DNA of 7,580 nt, from assembly GCA_017424085.1 (NCBI GenBank), contig JAFPBP010000216.1:1-7580 (forward strand), in the 5' to 3' direction. How positions within the stretch are numbered: position 1 is the stretch's first letter; every line of letters starts with the position of its first letter. Below the pieces are notes generated by a model that worked only from the letters and a program-made list of their open reading frames with translations, had not been told where the DNA came from and ran no database searches. The translations under genes and the position numbers were made by a program. Positions 6,015-7,580 of the stretch are shown piece by piece. This DNA is from Clostridia bacterium (GTDB lineage: Bacteria > Bacillota > Clostridia > Oscillospirales > UBA644).

Positions 6015-6815
6015 ATGCCGCAGAGAATGGATCCCTTCGTGCGATATTGTGCCAAAAGCACCTTCTTTATCGATTCCGAGGTGGTTGCCCCCGATGCCCG
6101 TATCCTGTATATTATTTCGGGAGAAGGGGAGTTTGTCACGCGGGAGCGACGAATCCCGTTGTCTCCGTCAACGTTGATCTATTATCCTCCCCGATGCCCG
6201 TATCGCATCAAGAGTCCGAACGGGATGCTGTTTTATACGCTCAACTTCGATTTCGACCGTTCCCGCATGAACGAGAATCCCGCACCCTTTCGTCCCGTTT
6301 CCCCAACTGAGATGCGATTTGACGGAGAGGTGGATCTTCCGCAGGGGTTTTCCTCTCTTCTGGAGCTTCGCGACGCCTCTGCCCTGGAGTTTTTGCTCTG
6401 CAACGTTTGCCGTGAATACGCGGTTCGTTCCGAATTATCCGCGTCGGCGGCAGGTGCGTGGCTGAAGCTGCTTCTGATTGAGCTTCTGCGTGGCGCGGGC
6501 ATCCGAAAGAATTCGCTGGTGGAGCAGGTCAAGGCGTTGATCCGAGAGGATGTTCGACAAAATAATCGCTCTCTTGCCGCACGAATGAATTATCATCCAT
6601 ATTATCTCAATCAGGTGTTTTCCGCCGCCGAAGGGATAAGCCTGCATCAATACATCATTCGGGAACGGGCGGTCGCGGCGCGGGACCTGATTACGACCGG
6701 AACCCTTTCCCTGGAAAAAATTGCGGAAATGACGGGCTTTTCCTCCGCATCCCATCTCTCCCGAACGATTCGGACTTACTACGGCGTTCCGCCCTCCACC
6801 TTTCGCAAAATGTAG
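6015..6815 (+). CDS. AraC-family transcriptional regulator with N-terminal cupin-like sensor
   Basis: A 266-residue DNA-binding regulator. The N-terminal part (about 1-110) has the cupin-like pattern of sugar-sensing AraC proteins, including LYIISGEGEF (31-40) and LIYYPPRCPYRI (54-65). A linker follows, then two helix-turn-helix motifs: SLAARMNYHPYYLNQVF (186-202) and LEKIAEMTGFSSASHLSR (233-250), closing with YYGVPPSTFRK (255-265). The start is supported by AGGGGAG at 6001-6007, 7 bases upstream. It is transcribed divergently from the glycosidase-like operon through a shared promoter region, so that operon and its own gene are the likely targets. The ligand is probably a carbohydrate, inferred from the neighbour only. 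The gene is followed by an intrinsic terminator, so it forms a one-gene unit. Confidence 0.93.
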   Translation: MPQRMDPFVRYCAKSTFFIDSEVVAPDARILYIISGEGEFVTRERRIPLSPSTLIYYPPRCPYRIKSPNGMLFYTLNFDFDRSRMNENPAPFRPVSPTEMRFDGEVDLPQGFSSLLELRDASALEFLLCNVCREYAVRSELSASAAGAWLKLLLIELLRGAGIRKNSLVEQVKALIREDVRQNNRSLAARMNYHPYYLNQVFSAAEGISLHQYIIRERAVAARDLITTGTLSLEKIAEMTGFSSASHLSRTIRTYYGVPPSTFRKM

Positions 6816-6841
6816 CCATCCTCGCCCCCTACGCCGTCCTT

Positions 6842-6896
6842 CGCTGAATTTTTCTCCAAAATCAATCATCCCGCCCCTCAACCGAGGAGCGGGATT
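6842..6896 (+). repeat. Dispersed terminator repeat, copy 2
   Basis: Matches 4244-4298 at 51 of 55 positions with no gaps, all four differences lying in the spacer 6851-6857. It begins 27 bases after the AraC stop codon and does not overlap a gene. It again lies between convergent genes. Confidence 0.85.
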
Positions 6897-6900
6897 TTGT
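6868..6900. terminator. Bidirectional intrinsic terminator after the AraC regulator
   Basis: Stem ATCCCGCCCCTC (6868-6879) with GAGGAGCGGGAT (6884-6895), one mismatch, AACC loop, followed on the + strand by TTTTGTTTG. The opposite strand also runs into T-rich sequence. It serves the AraC gene on the left and the convergent hypothetical gene on the right, whose stop is 49 bases away. Confidence 0.85.
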
Positions 6901-6943
6901 TTGGGTGGTCTGTAATTTGAGTCTTTCTTTTCAACCCGTTTCC

Positions 6944-7576
6944 TTATTCTTCCACTTTCCCAATGATGAACTTCGTCTTTTCAAGAGGATACGGAGCGTT
7001 TCGCCCGATATACTCCTTCATGCTGACGATCGTTCCGACCTTCTTTTGATCCTTGTATCCGACGGGGACGTAGACGTTGTCTCCGACCTTTAATTCGGGG
7101 TTTCTTGTTCGGTAGTAGAAGGTTTTTCTCTCGCCGTCAAACGCTACCCGACAATAGGTATGAACGTCGTCGTAATTCGGAGCAGGGTAATCTTCCCACG
7201 TTTCTTTCAACCTCCAATTGTATTCTTTCCCCTCGTTGCGATCCCCTTGCGCAGAGTCTTCCGACAGGTCGCCCTCATCCTCAAACGTATCGTCGTCCTC
7301 CGTGGGGTCGATGGCATAGACCTTCATAGAGTGCGCGTCGCTCATGGAATCGCTTGAGAAATAGAAATAGTCTGCCGCATACCCGCGCCTTAGCTGACGA
7401 TACTCAACAAATGCTTCTTCGATGCACAGCAGGTTCCCCTTTGCGTCGTAAACGTTCGCTTTTATGATGAAGAAGGCGTCTTTGTTCATTTTGGAAGCCA
7501 GCTGCTTGGTTTTCGACAACTCAAAGTTGAGTTGCAGGGTGTCGCACTCTTCAACCAAATGGCATCGGAAGATCAT
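6944..7576 (-). CDS. Hypothetical protein with acidic linker and VGDxVYVPxG domain, possibly partial
   Basis: I do not recognise a named family. The 210 visible residues fall into three parts. An N-terminal region (about 1-90) looks beta-rich (FFIIKANVYDAKGNLL at 35-50). A strongly acidic, low-complexity linker follows (DPTEDDDTFEDEGDLSED at 90-107). The C-terminal region (about 138-210) has FYYRTRNPELKVGDNVYVPVG (from 153) and PYPLEKTKFIIGKV. The VGDxVYVPxG pattern resembles small beta-barrel domains such as the N-terminal part of PriA-like proteins, but that is only a pattern likeness. No signal peptide or membrane helix is visible. The frame stays open to the right edge at 7580, with too little sequence before the ATG at 7576 to judge a ribosome site, so the true start may lie outside the window. 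Confidence 0.7.
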   Translation of the reverse strand: MIFRCHLVEECDTLQLNFELSKTKQLASKMNKDAFFIIKANVYDAKGNLLCIEEAFVEYRQLRRGYAADYFYFSSDSMSDAHSMKVYAIDPTEDDDTFEDEGDLSEDSAQGDRNEGKEYNWRLKETWEDYPAPNYDDVHTYCRVAFDGERKTFYYRTRNPELKVGDNVYVPVGYKDQKKVGTIVSMKEYIGRNAPYPLEKTKFIIGKVEE

Positions 7577-7580
7577 TCCA

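Overview
The window looks like a chromosomal segment from a strictly anaerobic, moderately GC-rich member of the Firmicutes, probably an uncultured gut-type clostridium. This rests on an oxygen-sensitive glycyl radical enzyme with its activase, purine-rich Shine-Dalgarno sites, and hairpin-rich dispersed repeats of a kind I associate with such genomes. The taxonomic call is an inference and is not fixed by any marker gene.

Layout. Positions 1-290 hold no gene. They contain at least three strong hairpins and a 9-base tandem repeat. Positions 291-4249 (+ strand) are a tight three-gene operon: a glycyl radical enzyme of the pyruvate formate-lyase superfamily (736 aa), an aldo/keto reductase (311 aa), and a radical SAM glycyl-radical-enzyme activase (262 aa). 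The last two genes overlap by ATGA. A bidirectional terminator separates this operon from a convergent two-gene operon on the - strand (5893 down to 4305). That operon encodes a GH99/GH71/WbsX-like TIM-barrel protein and a YgjV-type membrane protein, with overlapping genes. An AraC-family regulator (6015-6815, +) is divergent from the glycosidase-like gene. The two promoters occupy the same near-palindromic 32 bp. A second copy of the same terminator repeat follows the regulator. A hypothetical - strand gene (6944 to the right edge) closes the window.

How the genes may work together. The activase would use S-adenosylmethionine and a 4Fe-4S cluster to install the glycyl radical on Gly715 of the enzyme, and the radical would pass to Cys368. 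The reductase between them probably handles a carbonyl substrate or product. The enzyme's active-site loop reads G-C-N-W-P-S instead of the G-C-V-E-P of most known eliminases and decarboxylases, and it is not the double-cysteine loop of true pyruvate formate-lyase. Its reaction therefore cannot be assigned and may be new. The AraC regulator and the glycosidase-like operon look like a small carbohydrate-responsive unit, separate from the radical-enzyme operon.

The most notable points are the atypical radical enzyme with its embedded reductase, the shortened activase whose stop codon lies inside a dispersed terminator repeat, and the symmetric face-to-face promoter pair.
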